Shown piece after piece: positions 43,742-55,165 of a stretch of DNA of 64,000 nucleotides. The notes beneath the pieces were generated by a model that was given only the letters and a program-made list of their open reading frames with translations, was not told the origin of the DNA and did not search any database. The position numbers and the translations under genes are program-made. Origin of the DNA: Gonocerus acuteangulatus. Lineage: Eukaryota > Arthropoda > Insecta > Hemiptera > Coreidae. Location: contig OX328123.1 of NCBI GenBank assembly GCA_946811695.1, positions 121,733,118 through 121,797,117 on the forward strand. The letters are read 5' to 3'. Each line of letters begins with the position of its first letter. Within the stretch, counting starts at the first letter, position 1.

Positions 43742-44430
43742 CCGGAGTTATCTCATATAGAGTCATATATTGACTTCACGAGGCGTATTAATCGACAGAG
43801 GTGTCAATAATTAGAGTAGAATTATTTTTTCTAGTAAACTGTAATTAAACTGCACTGTAATGTCTCTATGATCCGAGGAAACATTGACATAACGAATGGG
43901 GAAAAATTGCATCTTCAAGTCGTTTAAAGGAGAGGAAGAAGATCTTGGCTTTATCTCCAAGGTGAAAGTTTCATTTTGGCGTTTTGTGTAAATGCTGTGC
44001 ATTACATGGCTATAGAATTTCCCTAAAATCCGACATGATTTTCAAGTCAGATCCTAGTGTTTATCACCTCGACGGCTAACAGTCTGCATCTCATTATCTT
44101 TTCCTTTCTCTGGCTTAGGAGGGAGGAGGTAGGGTTCCAATTTTTTTATAAGTTTTATCATTTTTACGGTTCACCTCAATGTGGCAAACAAAACTTTTTT
44201 TCTAGTAAATCAATAAAATTATAATTAAATAAAATTAGTATTATAAAACAATATCACACCAAACCCTTCTTTTTAACGGAACTAAGCAACTTTTTTTTTT
44301 AAAGAGACGTTTAATCGTTTTCATAACATTTCGAGATATGTAGTTAACGTTCTTTCGAGGTCGAGACATTCTCTCTACAGGGGTTTTAGACAAAATATTT
44401 CATGATAAAGAAAAATGGAATAAAAATACT
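43742..44430. other. Unassigned DNA
   Basis: Nothing recognisable. Confidence 0.4.
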
Positions 44431-44590
44431 TTCACGCAGGAGCTGCATAACAAAACACATTCCTCAGAAGGTGGGAAGTGTACCCAATATTTCTGAATAA
44501 TTTGTTTAAATAATAAATAAACATGGATAGTTTAGACCTTTAATATTTATAATGAACAGCCGATTCTATTGTTACTTTCTTCCGGAGTGT
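44431..44590 (-). mobile_element. H1 3'-end fragment, copy D
   Basis: CACGCAGGAGCTGCATAAC at 44434 followed by ACATTCCTCAGAA matches the inverse of the H1 3' end, including the hairpin and the subterminal inverted repeat. The last bases (TCCGT) have decayed and the rest of the element is missing. Confidence 0.75.
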
Positions 44591-45995
44591 TGTGTCAGGT
44601 ACTTAAATACACAAATACTTCACATTTTACCAATTTATCATAACGCATAATAAAAATGAACTAATTTACAGATACCGGACAACGCAGAATACCGGATAAA
44701 GAGTTTCAGAAGCGTACAGCAACGTTCCTGTTGATGCCCTTAACAACCAAGATCATAAGTTTTTTTTTGTTTGGGATTGTCAACCTTTGATGTCAATAAC
44801 GCCAGAATGTGATCCTACGTTTGGCGGCTTAAGTCAATTTGAACATAATAAAATAGAGTTTGTGTTCTTTTTTAAAACACGTTCCTCATGGGTGGTGGGA
44901 CATCTTGTCTACCGAGTTCCGTTGCAAGGAAGAACAAGCGTAATTGAGTGTAAGGTATTCTCTTTTACAAAGGAAAAATCAAAATTAATTAACAATGCAG
45001 GATAATTATTAATCAGGGTAGAAAAAAATGATTGATTTGTAAATTTAGACATACCAACTTAAAGTTTATAATACAATTAATGAATCCACGCATCGACTCA
45101 AGAAAACTATTCAAAGAATAATTATTTTTCACTAAAATCGGAAGTGCTTAAAAAAATGTTTTTCCCCCTTTTGAAATTTTAGACAATTCACGCAAATAAA
45201 AAAATATAGAAACTCTCCAAAAGATTTTATGTAATTGTTTAGCACCAAATAAAGAAGAATCCTGTCCATATGCGCCTCAAACAGTGCAGATTAATCGTAA
45301 TCATTAATCAGGAAAAAAAATAAAACCAAAAAAAGAAATATGTTCAAGTAATTTTCCGATTTAAAAAAATAATTTCCATAATAAATATTATTTGACTTGA
45401 TATTGAACTGAATTAATTTTAATAAAAAAGCGGAAACTCATTATAATATTAAATATTAAGAATTGTCAGTCTCAAAAAGCGAACGATGTTAATAACATCT
45501 TGAAAAAAAAAGTGTCTTCCAAATATCATCTTCCATATTCTTCCTAATACTAGCTTCAATATCCAGCAGAATACTCCCTTCAATAACTTTCCGAATATCA
45601 CCTTTTTGTTTATATGCACAAATATATAATTTATGTTGTGAATGTTTTTGTGAATACATTTTTATTCACAAATTTTAATGTGAATTTATTTGTATTTGTA
45701 TATTTAAATGTGAATGTTTTTGAAATCACTTGATTTTTTGTGAATATTCACAATTTTTGTGTATCTTTGGAATTTTTCCTCTAAATTAAATTTTATTTAC
45801 AGAAAAATTTGTGAATACAATTTTATTTGCATTTATATATATATGACATACGTGAATACAAATAAATTCGTATTCAATCTTATGAATACGAAATTATTTA
45901 TATTCGTATTTACAAATAAATGAGGTACACATAAATTCTTATTTTTTTTCTAAATAAAATTATGCCAACTCTAATTACCATCCAATGTAGAGTAG
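44591..45995. other. Unassigned AT-rich DNA
   Basis: An unrecognised 72-codon open frame lies at 44787-45005. The 45640-45930 part is a low-complexity patchwork of TGTGAAT and ATTCACA words that can pair with each other. No gene is recognised. Confidence 0.4.
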
Positions 45996-46569
45996 GACGG
46001 TAATGATGCAGACGGTAATGATATTTGCTACAAAAATATTTTTAATTTTTTTTTCTGAAAGAATTATGTTAATAAAAAATATTGTAAAATACGTAGTTTT
46101 TGAAGCAGTATTTAATTGTTAGACGAAAAAAAAAATTTCATGGATGTTTTGAGTAATAAAATGGGAGACGGTAATGACCAGCAAAATACTCCAATTGTGA
46201 TTTACCAGATAAAACACATCGCAAAAACAGATACGTACAACATTTCTCTTCTGAACCTTTTGGACAACAAAAATCAGTTTAAGAGAGCTGCTCCAACATC
46301 TATTTGGAAACAATTTGCTCCATCCTGATAGGTTTTCTCGTTGATTCAAAAAGTCGGACGGTAATGATGTCATAACTGAGGGACAACTTTAAAGGCGCTG
46401 TTGCGAAGTTAGATTTTTTTTTTTAATTTATTTAAATTTATATGAATTCACCTTAAATATTATTACGTTAAAATGAAACATCACATGAGCACAAAATATA
46501 ATATTCTTCCCCCCTAAAAAAAATAGTAAAGTGTAATAAATGTGCCCAGGGACAGCGGACGGTAATGAT
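45996..46569 (+). repeat. Five dispersed copies of GACGGTAATGAT
   Basis: The 12-mer (or its first 11 bases) occurs at 45996, 46011, 46167, 46357 and 46558, always on the plus strand, with unrelated sequence between copies. Spacings are 15, 156, 190 and 201 bp. I do not recognise it. Confidence 0.6.
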
Positions 46570-46905
46570 TTTGGGCCTATAAAATTAATAATTTTGACAT
46601 TAAATTTTGAAATTCAGAATTTAATTTTGGTAGCATTAATTTCCTCTTTATTCCATTAGTGATTCCAAGAAGAAAAAAAATTAAAAAATCTGGCCGTCTT
46701 AATTATATCGCCAAGGGACAAGAATGTTAAAACTGTTTGAATAATGCTCATATATATATGAGAAGTAGTTTTGATAATATTTATGATGCCGAGGCTTAAG
46801 AAATGCTCAAAATTATTTCCATAAATTTTTCTAGAGGGGAACTAGAGACTAATACGGTCCTTCCTACGGTAAGAATATGTTGAAATTTTAAAGTTCAGCT
46901 CTGTG

Positions 46906-47229
46906 AATAAAATACACTGTACTGGCAGAAGGGGCATATGTTGTGCCTAAAGTCTGGGATCAATATTTTAGCACCACGCCCTGGTGGTGGCTTCGGCCTC
47001 ACCCTTGTCCAAATCTCTCTGTCCTTTGTGGCGTATATTTTTCCCCTCGGAAAAACATTCAGTTTTAGCCTATTTTTTGAACGAAACTCCGAGAGGATGT
47101 AGAACGAATATTTTTGAGGAAGCCTTAACGGTTCTTCTCGGAATAGCGGACTGTAGCACCAGAACTGCAGGTACTGGAAGCGTTCAGGTTTGTAGGATGT
47201 AGCAGGTCCAGTTATTTTTGTATTTTCAT
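46906..47229 (-). other. Unrecognised open reading frame without ATG
   Basis: A minus-strand frame stays open for about 108 codons, reading ERFQYLQFWCYSPLFREEPL, KYSFYILSEFRSKNRLKLNV, YATKDREIWTRVRPKPPPGR and HNICPFCQYS before a stop near 46906. The residue mix looks coding, with an aromatic-rich start and a basic Pro-rich end. It ends at the pogo-like element on its upstream side, so it may be a broken gene or transposon piece. No family is recognised. Confidence 0.35.
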
Positions 47230-47230
47230 A

Positions 47231-47834
47231 TACAGTAGGTACTCTCTCTTATCCGGCTTTGCCTTATCCGTCGCTCTCTGAGAGGAACGAGTGACGGATC
47301 TCGGAACTCGCCGGAGTTAGACCGGCTCGAGGGTTCCTAGAAAACCGTCTCTTCTTAGATAGCGAAACATTTGTTTCGTGGTAATTTATTGAATGCAAGT
47401 CAAAGAAGGCATATATGTTTCTTTTTAGAGGCAGAAACTTGTGTTTCTACCAAGAAAATAAATGTTTTTACTAAGGCACCTGCCTCTGCAACTCCTGATT
47501 TTCCATGTTAAGGATATTGAAATAAAATACGCGATTTAGTTAGTAATTAAATATTTTTTATTTAGTTTAACTGTCTACATATTCTCATTCCTTGAAACTT
47601 TTACATGCAAATGAACTTGTAAATAATACACCAGCAAGGATTTATTTTATAATTCGGTACCTAAATTTAAATAAATATTCAATAATTAAAATGGAACATA
47701 TTATTATATCCTCCAAGAATACGGTTTTTCAAATACGTAAGTGACCGCTTCTAACTGAACCTCTAGTCAGGCGTTTTCTTTAATCCGACTGTACCCCGGT
47801 TCCGACGTCGGTGGATTACGGACAGTCTACTGTA
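47231..47834. mobile_element. pogo/Tigger-like MITE with TA duplication
   Basis: CAGTAGGTACTCTCTCTTATCC at 47233 and the inverse of the right end, CAGTAGACTGTCCGTAATCC, are similar, and TA flanks both (47231-47232 and 47833-47834). CAGTAG plus an 'AATCC/TATCC' block and TA duplication is the Tigger/pogo pattern. At 600 bp it lacks a transposase. The interior has GC-richer blocks near both ends and an AT-rich centre. Confidence 0.75.
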
Positions 47835-47849
47835 TATAAAAATGTATAC

Positions 47850-47900
<51 letters not shown>

Positions 47901-48666
47901 GTCCGAGAATAAATCTTTAAAGAGCTCGGAAATATAGTGTAATTAGCTTTGAAATAAAGCGATTAAAAGGTTCATACAAGGGGAGTATACGTTCATACAA
48001 GGGTATCACCGGTCGGCCTCTATAGTGATTCTGCAGTGAAAAATAGTCGACAAGTGTCCGAGTGTTTTGCCCAATGGACCTTAGGCAGTGACGGCTAAAG
48101 CGAGGGGGGTTGAGCCCCCAAAATGAAAATTCACCATCTTTTTCGGTGAAGTTAAAAAAAAAAAAAAATTGTTTAGGCAAATTAATAGTAATAAGTTCTA
48201 ATTAATATATATTCTTAGTTTATCAAATACTTAATGACTCAATTACTTAATGATTTTTAGGTGCCTGGTTATAAAAATTGCATTCTACACCCCCAGGCAC
48301 TGAAGTTAAACAATAATTTATATTTAATCAAGTAAAATACGTTTACTTTTACAAGTAAACTAGCTTTATACGTTTTTTCACAACAAAAAAAACCAGCAAA
48401 TTTTAATTCACAACCCAAGAAACCCTGATGTGGTAAATATAATAAAAATCAAAAAATAATAATTTTTCCCAGTCCAGAAGAGCCTAAAAATTTGTAAGCG
48501 AAAAATTTACTTACGTTTTGAAATTCAATAGCTCGCCTTGATATAATCTGATTTTTACTTATTGGGCTCTCTGACAAGAAATGATTCCTTTTTCCATCCC
48601 TAACCATATTAATAACTATTGTATTATCTCAGAAAAAATGGTTCTCAAAATAAAAATAAAATTTAA
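47835..48666. other. Unassigned DNA with a (TA)n tract
   Basis: A (TA)n tract lies at 47857-47896. Near 48085-48120 a GGGGGG/CCCCC inverted pair resembles the MITE G/C-tract blocks at 12490, but no ends can be set. Confidence 0.4.
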
Positions 48667-48812
48667 ACCTTTTAGCGCGGTTCCTTCTTCCCCCCATAGG
48701 GAGGAACCCCGCTTATAAGACTGACCTCATGACGCAATCCGGAAGTGCCGACTAGAAAATTTTACCTTTCAGAACCCCTAGAGAACGAAAATAACGGTGG
48801 TTCGAATTTGTA

Positions 48813-48850
<38 letters not shown>

Positions 48851-49295
48851 CTGTTCGCGTTGTAGCTCTCTGAAAAATGGTCCGATTTTGATGAAATTTG
48901 GTACAAACATTGTTCGTCTAATTTACGTTTGGAGTTATAAAAGGATTAGAATAAAATATTTTATTAATAGACATGAAAAGGGGTCTCCCCGTGGTCTATT
49001 GGTTAGCGCCTTAGATTCATAAGCGGGAGATGGTGGGTTCGATTCCCCCCGGCGGCAGGAATTTTCTCATCTGACGGCTCGTTGGGAAAATTCTTCGCTG
49101 CGCCCTTGATGTCGGCGGTAATGCGCCGTAAAAAAAATAAAAAAGGCATGAAGAGTTTTGGGGAATTCGTATAGTAAGCGGAAGGTAATCGCTTGAAAGC
49201 TTACTAAATTTTCTACAAAAAAAGATTCTGAAGCAATTTTCGAGTAGGCGATGTCAATCGGAGAAATAAGTGCTTAAAACTTTAAATGTGTTTGT
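48667..49295 (-). mobile_element. H2 copy on the minus strand, split by a SINE
   Basis: TTTTAGCGCGGTTCCTTC at the left is the inverse of the 3' terminal hairpin. The copy continues with a TA tract at about 48817-48846, GGTCCGATTTTGATG and AATAAAATATTTTATTAATAG, and ends near 49285 with the inverse of TTTTAAGCACTTATTTCTCC. The SINE at 48981-49144 interrupts it. Confidence 0.8.
48981..49144 (+). mobile_element. tRNA-derived SINE inside H2
   Basis: It starts GGGTCTCCCCGTGGTCTATT, has TGGTTAGCGCC (A-box region) and GGTTCGATTCCC (B-box), then the GGCAGGAATTTTCTCATC body and an A-rich tail. The flanks GACATGAAAAG (48970-48980) and GGCATGAAGAG (49145-49155) form an 11-bp duplication with two changes. 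It is about 164 bp, the same family as 25260-25458. Confidence 0.9.
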
Positions 49296-49479
49296 TTAGT
49301 TCTTTTGATCGGGTTTTTGTAGTTGTTTAGTTCACTTTTTGATCTGCTTAGGTTTTAGGTTGCATTTTGTTTTAAATTTCATTTATTTTTAGAATTAGAA
49401 TTATAGTAGAAGAACACAATAAAATGTGAAACATTTTGATATTTTTCAATGCATTGAACTGTGAAATTAAGTATCTCTA

Positions 49480-49785
49480 GAAGTGGATGGTGAAGGCTGG
49501 CCGACCCTGCCAGGTAAGGGTACAGGGCCCTTCTTCACATATCAGTGTCCATAAAATAATTTCAAGAAAGGTCGAACCAAAATGATTACTGTTTCTATTT
49601 TAATCTTTCCAAATGAGATTAGGTATAAGAACAGAACCGCGCTAAGATGTCGCACATTTTTCTCAATTGAGGAGTCGTTCTCATTTACAAATCTCTGCTG
49701 CGTCAAGGATGTTTAGGAATGGTGGTAACCAGTAGATGACTTGAAGGTAATGTCCTAGATGTCGGTGCGCGGCGAAAAAAAAAGA
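49480..49785 (+). repeat. Repeat family 3 copy followed by a SINE-like 3' tail
   Basis: 49480-49655 matches the split copy at 25231-25600 and ends AACAGAACCGCGCTAAGATG. 49660-49785 ends CCTAGATGTCGGTGCGCGGC plus A9, like the 3' module of the SINE family, but the tRNA-like head is missing. Confidence 0.5.
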
Positions 49786-50089
49786 AGGCTGAATATCATA
49801 GTTCTCAATATTTATTAAGGCTATTCAACTAGGCGGGTCATTGTTATCTTTTTAAATTTGATGAATGAAATGACTAAAAAAATAAAATCGAAGGTAACTG
49901 CAAATAGAGATATAATAAAAATCAATTTATCAAGGAAGATTAAATAACATATACATTCTTGCACAGCCACATATAAACACGCCTACACACAAATCCGAAT
50001 CCAAAGTTAATTAAAATATGTCAACTTATTCACTTATCGGGCGGAAGGTCAACAAATAAAAACCGCGAATTGATAAAAATGATGTACCC

Positions 50090-50860
50090 GTATTATTCCC
50101 AGCCTAACTAGTTTCCCATATTTAAGGCCTCGCCAGGCAGTCCAGGCAACGAAAAAACAGCTATAGGTGGAAATTTTTGGAACAAAATTTTTGACTTCGT
50201 AACTTAGTTTGGGCTGGATAGGAGGTGAACATATCAAAAGTCCTCGCCCATAGCCTTTGTGCCGGGGGGAGGGGGGGGGGGGGGTTAGAAGGTCCCATAA
50301 TTCAGGTTTTCACTTATATCTCGGAAACCCTGCGTCCTAGCGACATCACTATTCTATAACAAATGAAAGCTGATTAAATTTCCTACAAGTTCAATTCAAT
50401 AAAGTTTTTCGAGATATCTTTAGTTTTTGAAATATCCGCTCTTGAAAGTCCGTCATTTTGGGGAAAAAAAAACACTTTTGCCGCACATTTTTTCCCCATT
50501 TTCACGGGATAACTCTTCAACGATGAACCCAAAAAGTAAATAACGGTTATAGGGTTATAGAGTATTGCATTCCCTTCAATAATATATATTACTTTGCTAT
50601 TTTATGTATTTTCCTTCAAACATAAAAATAATTTCAGTGTTCATCGTGAAATCTGAAATTTAGCGACTAATAGTCCAGGCAACTAAGAGTTATAGATGGA
50701 AATGTTTGGAACACAATTTTTGACTTCATAACTTTGTTTCCGCTAGTTAGGAGGTCAACATGTTAGAAGTCCTCGCCCGTAGCCGTTATGCCGGGGGGGG
50801 GGGGGGGAGGGGGGTTTAGAAGGCCCCATTTTTCGGGTTTTCACTTATATCTCGGAAACA
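50090..50860. repeat. Two copies of a repeat segment about 540 bp apart, each with a G-tract
   Basis: AGTCCAGGCAAC, AAATTTTTGGAACA, TTTTTGACTTCGTAAC, TCCTCGCCCATAGCC and a run of 7-14 G occur near 50135-50290 and again near 50675-50815, followed by TTTTCACTTATATCTCGGAAA. The G-tracts differ in length. It is part of a longer dispersed repeat whose ends I cannot set. Confidence 0.65.
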
Positions 50861-50869
50861 AGTACAACT

Positions 50870-51190
50870 GTAGATGTCGAGTCGAGACGGTGGCTTCAGT
50901 GTCGCCAGGAAGGCAAACAAACCCATGTCTGGGTTACTTTCCAGCAATGTAACCTCATCAATTTTAAATGCGTATTCGGTTTTGATTGCCTATTCGGCCC
51001 CCGGAGTAGAAAAGTTTCTGGGGTCATTAGCCAAGTAGGTGTTTAAGTCCCATTTCCTGACATTCGGGGGATTAAAGAGTGTTTCATGGGGCGTAATATT
51101 GGTTGCATAGTAAGGCTCTTATAGAATGAAGTGCATCTGGCAATACTGATTCCCAAAAGCTTTTATGTCAAACCCTACCGAATGAGCAAA
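50870..51190 (-). pseudogene. Ty3/gypsy integrase C-terminal fragment
   Basis: The minus strand encodes ATNITPHETLFNPPNVRKW, TYLANDPRNFS and KIDEVTLLESNPDM, ending TVSTRHLQLY-like near 50880. The order 'A-T-N-x-T-P-H-E-x-L-F ... D-E-V-x-L-L-E-x-N-P ... V-S-x-R-x-L' is that of the integrase end in arthropod CsRn1-like gypsy elements. It has stops and is unrelated in detail to the gypsy copy at 58048-63824. Confidence 0.65.
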
Positions 51191-52107
51191 GAAACCTTCA
51201 ATTGGAGGTATAAAGGAGGAGTTTGGGGGGGGGGCACTCAATCTTCAGGAAGTATATCAGTCCCGAAGAAAATTTGTAGTGTAACAGTTAACTTTTAACT
51301 GCTACCCAACGAAAAGAGAAGCAATTATATTCATAGTTTTCACAATTGTAAATAATAGTCTCTGATTTCATTAAAGGTATATAATTAATTATAATTATCA
51401 ATCAGTACCTAATCTGGAGTAGGTAAATATCATTAATGTGAAGAAAATCATTACCTAAATGAAGAAGAATCAATCGAAATGAAAAAAAAAAAAATGTTTC
51501 CTAACAGATTGATAGCAATAGAATTTAATTTCTGATAGCAACAGATTCTATTTCTTTAAAGATAAAGAATTCTACGAGAAATAAACATATAGTACATAAA
51601 GTTATTAAATAAAAAAATTAATTTTAATGTCTTGGTTGTGGTCGAATTTATCCTGCCAATCCCAAAGGTAAGGATCATCCTTACCAGCTCCATAAATAAT
51701 ACTAGTCAACAAGGTGTTCTTCACAAGAAATCTGGTTAGTGAATCTAGTACAGGTTTTCATACTAAATTCAGATATGTAGTCAGAATTTTTCCATCAGGC
51801 ACGTTTTTTTTTGTGACAGATACTTTTTAAAATCTGATTTTAGTGCGTTGTTTTTACCTGTCATAGAAACCTTTATCTCATATGTAGCGATTTTATCCAA
51901 GCTGTATTTAAGGAAATTTTATTTCTAATAATATGCCAAAGAAACATAAAAAAAGGCTGTGCAGGTTCATTCATGTTAGGATTTACTCAGACCTGTTCAT
52001 CTGGCATTGTGTCAGTACGGACCTGTCTGTGAGTTTGTTCAATAGTGAAAAATTGTCTTCCTTTCTTCGGATGTGTGTGTAGTGTTTTAGTGCTTTGTTT
52101 TTTCATC
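51191..52107. other. Unassigned AT-rich DNA
   Basis: Nothing recognisable apart from short homopolymer runs. Confidence 0.4.
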
Positions 52108-53352
52108 ATGCCAAGAAAGTGTATATAACATGTACACATCATCCCTATCATGTCAAACCGTTGAATATGCAAATCGGAGTAAAAACGAACATATTCTGTC
52201 CCTTAACAAAGTAATATATTGAAAAAATGGTCTTATTCAATACTTTATTTAAGGCATTAAAGGCTTTTCTAAATGGGGTTAGAGTTCCGACAATTTGGGA
52301 CAAGCAGTATCGTCTACAATCCAAGAGCAAAGTCTCGAATCTGAAAAATGAGATTTTTGTCAATAGTTTGACATGTTCTGCTATTTGTGTTGAGCTGACC
52401 TTTAAGTCTCAGAGGCGAAATTTGACCTCCCCTGTAAAGAAGTGTTATCAATTTTACTTAGGCTTTCAGCCTGGTGATTTATATAAGATCTGGGCCCCAA
52501 ATATATGCTGCGTTCGTGTGTTAGATTGCTGACTGGTTGGAAAAATGTTACACACCTTATGCCATTTGCAATTCCCATGATTTTGAGGGAACCAAAGCAT
52601 CATTTAAGTGATTGTTTTTTCTGTTTGACAAATATTAAAGGAATCACATCTAAAACAAAGCATACGGTTCAGTATGCAAATTTGCAATCTTCAAAAAGCC
52701 CTGACTTACACAATGAACAGTTCCCTGTTACCAGTATATGCAGATAAGACCTTAGGTGATAACTCTGAATCTGACCTAACTGAAGCTGAATATGCTTCAG
52801 ATGACAATAAAAATGATCCTACATATGAAGCTAATACCTCTTCATCAGAATCTTACTTTCCCAATCAGCAAGACCTTAATGACCTGATCCGGCATTTAAA
52901 TCTGTCTAAACAGCAAGTTGAAGGTATAACGTTCAGACTCAAAGGGTGGAATCTACTCCAAAAAGAAGTAAGAATATGTAGTTATCGTGGCCGCCTTAGT
53001 GATTTCAAGGACTGCTTCTCTGAAGAAAATGGTTTTGTGTTTAGTAGAGATATTTGTTTTGTTATGGAAACTCTTGGGCTTCAACACCGGTCAGATGAGT
53101 GGTGACTATTAGATAGATTTGTCTAAAGTTAGTTTGAAGGCTGTGCTGCTATATATTGGCAATAAACTTCCATCAATACCTGTAGTGCATGCTGCTGATA
53201 TCAAAGAGACATATCAAAATATGAAACTAATTTTACATAGAATACAATATGGATATCTGGAAAATATGAATGGAATATCCGTGGTGGTTTAAAGATCATT
53301 GCTTGGTTTGCAACTTGGGTTCATCAAATTTAGCTGTTTTTTGTGCCTCTGG
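52108..53352 (+). pseudogene. Family X relic, N-terminal and middle part
   Basis: A start-like ATG at 52108 reads MPRKCI and then hits a stop. Homology resumes at CVELTFKSQRRNLTSPVKKC (about 52388), then WAPNICCV, LLTGWKNVTHLMPFAIPM, REPKHHLSDCFFCLTNIKGI, TSSSESYFPNQQDLNDLIRH, LSKQQ, VRICSYRGRLSDFKDCFSEE, VMETLGLQHRSDEW and, after frame changes, LKIIAW and CFLCLW near 53345. Cys pairs (ICC, DCFFC, CFLC) suggest zinc binding. An RTE-like LINE cuts it off at about 53353. Function unknown; the same family is at 22480-23690. Confidence 0.75.
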
Positions 53353-54105
53353 GAGAGAGGCATCTATATATCACTGCCTTGGGAGAGCAGAGATATATAG
53401 ATTTTCTTTCGAATATTAGCAAGTTCCTTTCGTCGGATTTTCTCGTGGTCCAGGCTTCAGAGGCGTAGGTCAGAACTGGGCGAATCAGTGTCTTGTAAAG
53501 TTTGACTTTTAGGGTTCTGATTAGTAGCACCTGTTTGCTGCATATATTCGCCGGCATATCTCACGGGTCATGTTGTTGTTCGATGTCACTAATGTTCCCA
53601 GGTATGTGAACTCCTGGATACACTCGAAGGTGAATGATCCTATGGTTATGGATGCATCTTCTTCTTGGCGACCTTCTCCGGCCACCACCATGTACTTCGT
53701 CTTGCTTTCATTCACCTCCAGTAGGATTAGGTATTATGCTGCACCCTGTAAAGTAACAAAGGCTTCCTTCATAGCATTCCTGGATCTAGCAACTATGTCT
53801 ATATCATCCGCAAACGCTAGAAGCTGAATTCCTCGGTTTATTATAGTGGCAGTTCTCTGTATGCCTGCATCCCTAACCACCTTTTCTAGCGCCAATATAA
53901 ATAGCAAACAGGCCAGACCATCACCCTGCCAAAGATCCCCATCCGAGCGGAATTCCATAGAGCTGCCTCCCATAACTCTGACAACATTATGGGCCTCGTA
54001 CATGCTCATTCTTGCTAACCGGGTTAACTTCTCTAGTTCTATTAATGGTGGAAAAATCTGGGGCCGTTTAATGATATTATTGGCCTTCTTAAAATCCACA
54101 ATATG
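53353..54105 (-). pseudogene. RTE-like LINE reverse transcriptase fragment inside family X
   Basis: The minus strand encodes RLARMSMYEAHNVVRV, GDGLACLLFILALEKVVRDA, GIQLLAFADDIDIVARSRN (the ADD catalytic box near 53810), ESKTKYMVVAGEGR, FTFECIQEFTYLGTLVTSNN, RRIYAANRCY and KLYKTLIRPVLTYASEAWT. This is the C-terminal half of an RTE-group LINE protein. Several frame breaks are present. Part of family X was lost at the insertion. Confidence 0.85.
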
Positions 54106-54345
54106 GGATGCAACATGTCTTTAAAAATTCACTGGACTCTCACTTAGACTTATTCCCTGAAAATCTTGGAGCTGTCAGCAATCAGCACGGTGAGCGTTTT
54201 CATCAGCAAATTTCCACTATGGAAAATTGGTACCCAGGCAAGTGGAGTTCCAATATGCTAGCTGACTACTTTTGGACCATGAAGAGAGACGTTCCAGATG
54301 CAAAATATGCTCAAAATGCTCTATCTATGTCTTTCTGGGTAAGTC
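54106..54345 (+). pseudogene. Family X relic, C-terminal part
   Basis: The plus strand encodes DSHLDLFPENLGAVSNQHGE, RFHQQISTMENWYPGKWSS and MLADYFWTMKRDVPDAKYA. This is the C-terminal block of family X and matches 22740-22480 on the minus strand. It continues the relic interrupted at 53353. Confidence 0.8.
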
Positions 54346-54473
54346 AGAATGAGTAGTTATAGCTTTGAATTAGATCGATTTTTTTCGGAAATTTGTTGTT
54401 TTTTTATTAAGGTGCTTCGACAGGTAGGGTCATTAGCACTAGTTTTTTTTTTTGTTTTTTTACCTGGATATTA

Positions 54474-54890
54474 TTAAAATTCAAATAAATACCACACAAA
54501 ACTCCTACCCAATGGAGAAAAACTAAAGTTATATTTGAATTCAGCACGAATAATTAGGGGCTCTACTTCACCCAATACTCGACTACTTACCACTGGGGGA
54601 GCTTCCCAGGCGCATCTGACTAGCCCGGGGCCCTGATATCTCCAAGGTGCATACATCATAGAGCTTGAGGTTGCTGCAGGAAATCCAACAGTAGCTGTGA
54701 CGCTCCTTCTTATAATAGTGTCCACACTTTCAAGAATTGCAGGGCAAAGACTGATTATTGGAGCAGTCTGAAGTGGGTAGGTCAGAATGGGGAATACATA
54801 TTGATTGATTACATTAAGCTTTAAATCAGGTTTCAGGAGGCAGGAGGTTATCATCTTCTCCAGATTATCATTCAATTTTTGAAGCAGCAT
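54474..54890 (-). pseudogene. R2-like LINE reverse transcriptase C-terminal fragment
   Basis: The 138-codon frame reads NVINQYVFPILTYPLQTAPI, ESVDTIIRRSVTATVGFPAA and MMYAPWRYQGPGLVRCAWEA. The pattern 'L-P-x-L-x-Y-x-L-x-x-A-P ... I-R-x-x-V ... x-x-Y-x-P-x-R-Y-x-G-L-G-L' is the segment after the catalytic core in R2/NeSL-type LINEs. The tail into FSFSPLGRSFVWYLFEF is not part of it. Confidence 0.6.
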
Positions 54891-54999
54891 TCATTAGTCT
54901 GATGCCTTCCAAGGAATATGGTAAATTCTTCCCACAAATTCAATGATATAGTCTTGTAATACCTGGGTGGCAAAGGTTTTTAGGAAAGTTTTGCAGTTC

Positions 55000-55090
55000 A
55001 TTTTCTTTTTTTTAAGCAATGTAAAATAGATCCTTGATAGAACATCTGCAGTCACATTTTCCTTTCCTGGTCGATTTACAATTTTGTACA
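55000..55090 (-). pseudogene. Ty3/gypsy RNase H end fragment
   Basis: The minus strand reads MYKIVNRPGKENVTADVLSR, the conserved end of a gypsy RNase H domain ('Y-x-P-G-K-x-N-x-x-A-D-x-L-S-R'). Only about 25 residues match. Confidence 0.6.
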
Positions 55091-55165
55091 TCCAGTTTGT
55101 GTCATGAGGCCAACCTCTAAGAGGGGTTCCTCCCTATGGGGGAGGAAGGAACCGCACTAAAATAT
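55091..55165 (+). mobile_element. H2 3'-terminal fragment
   Basis: The segment contains AACCTCTAAGAGGGG, the 11-bp-stem hairpin GGTTCCTCCCT ... GGAAGGAACC and CGCACTAAAA, the H2 3' end alone. Confidence 0.7.

Noticed and set aside
48981..49060. tRNA gene at the SINE head
   Set aside because: A- and B-box regions are present, but the anticodon and acceptor stems do not pair properly and the sequence continues into a SINE body with a poly-A tail and target duplication.
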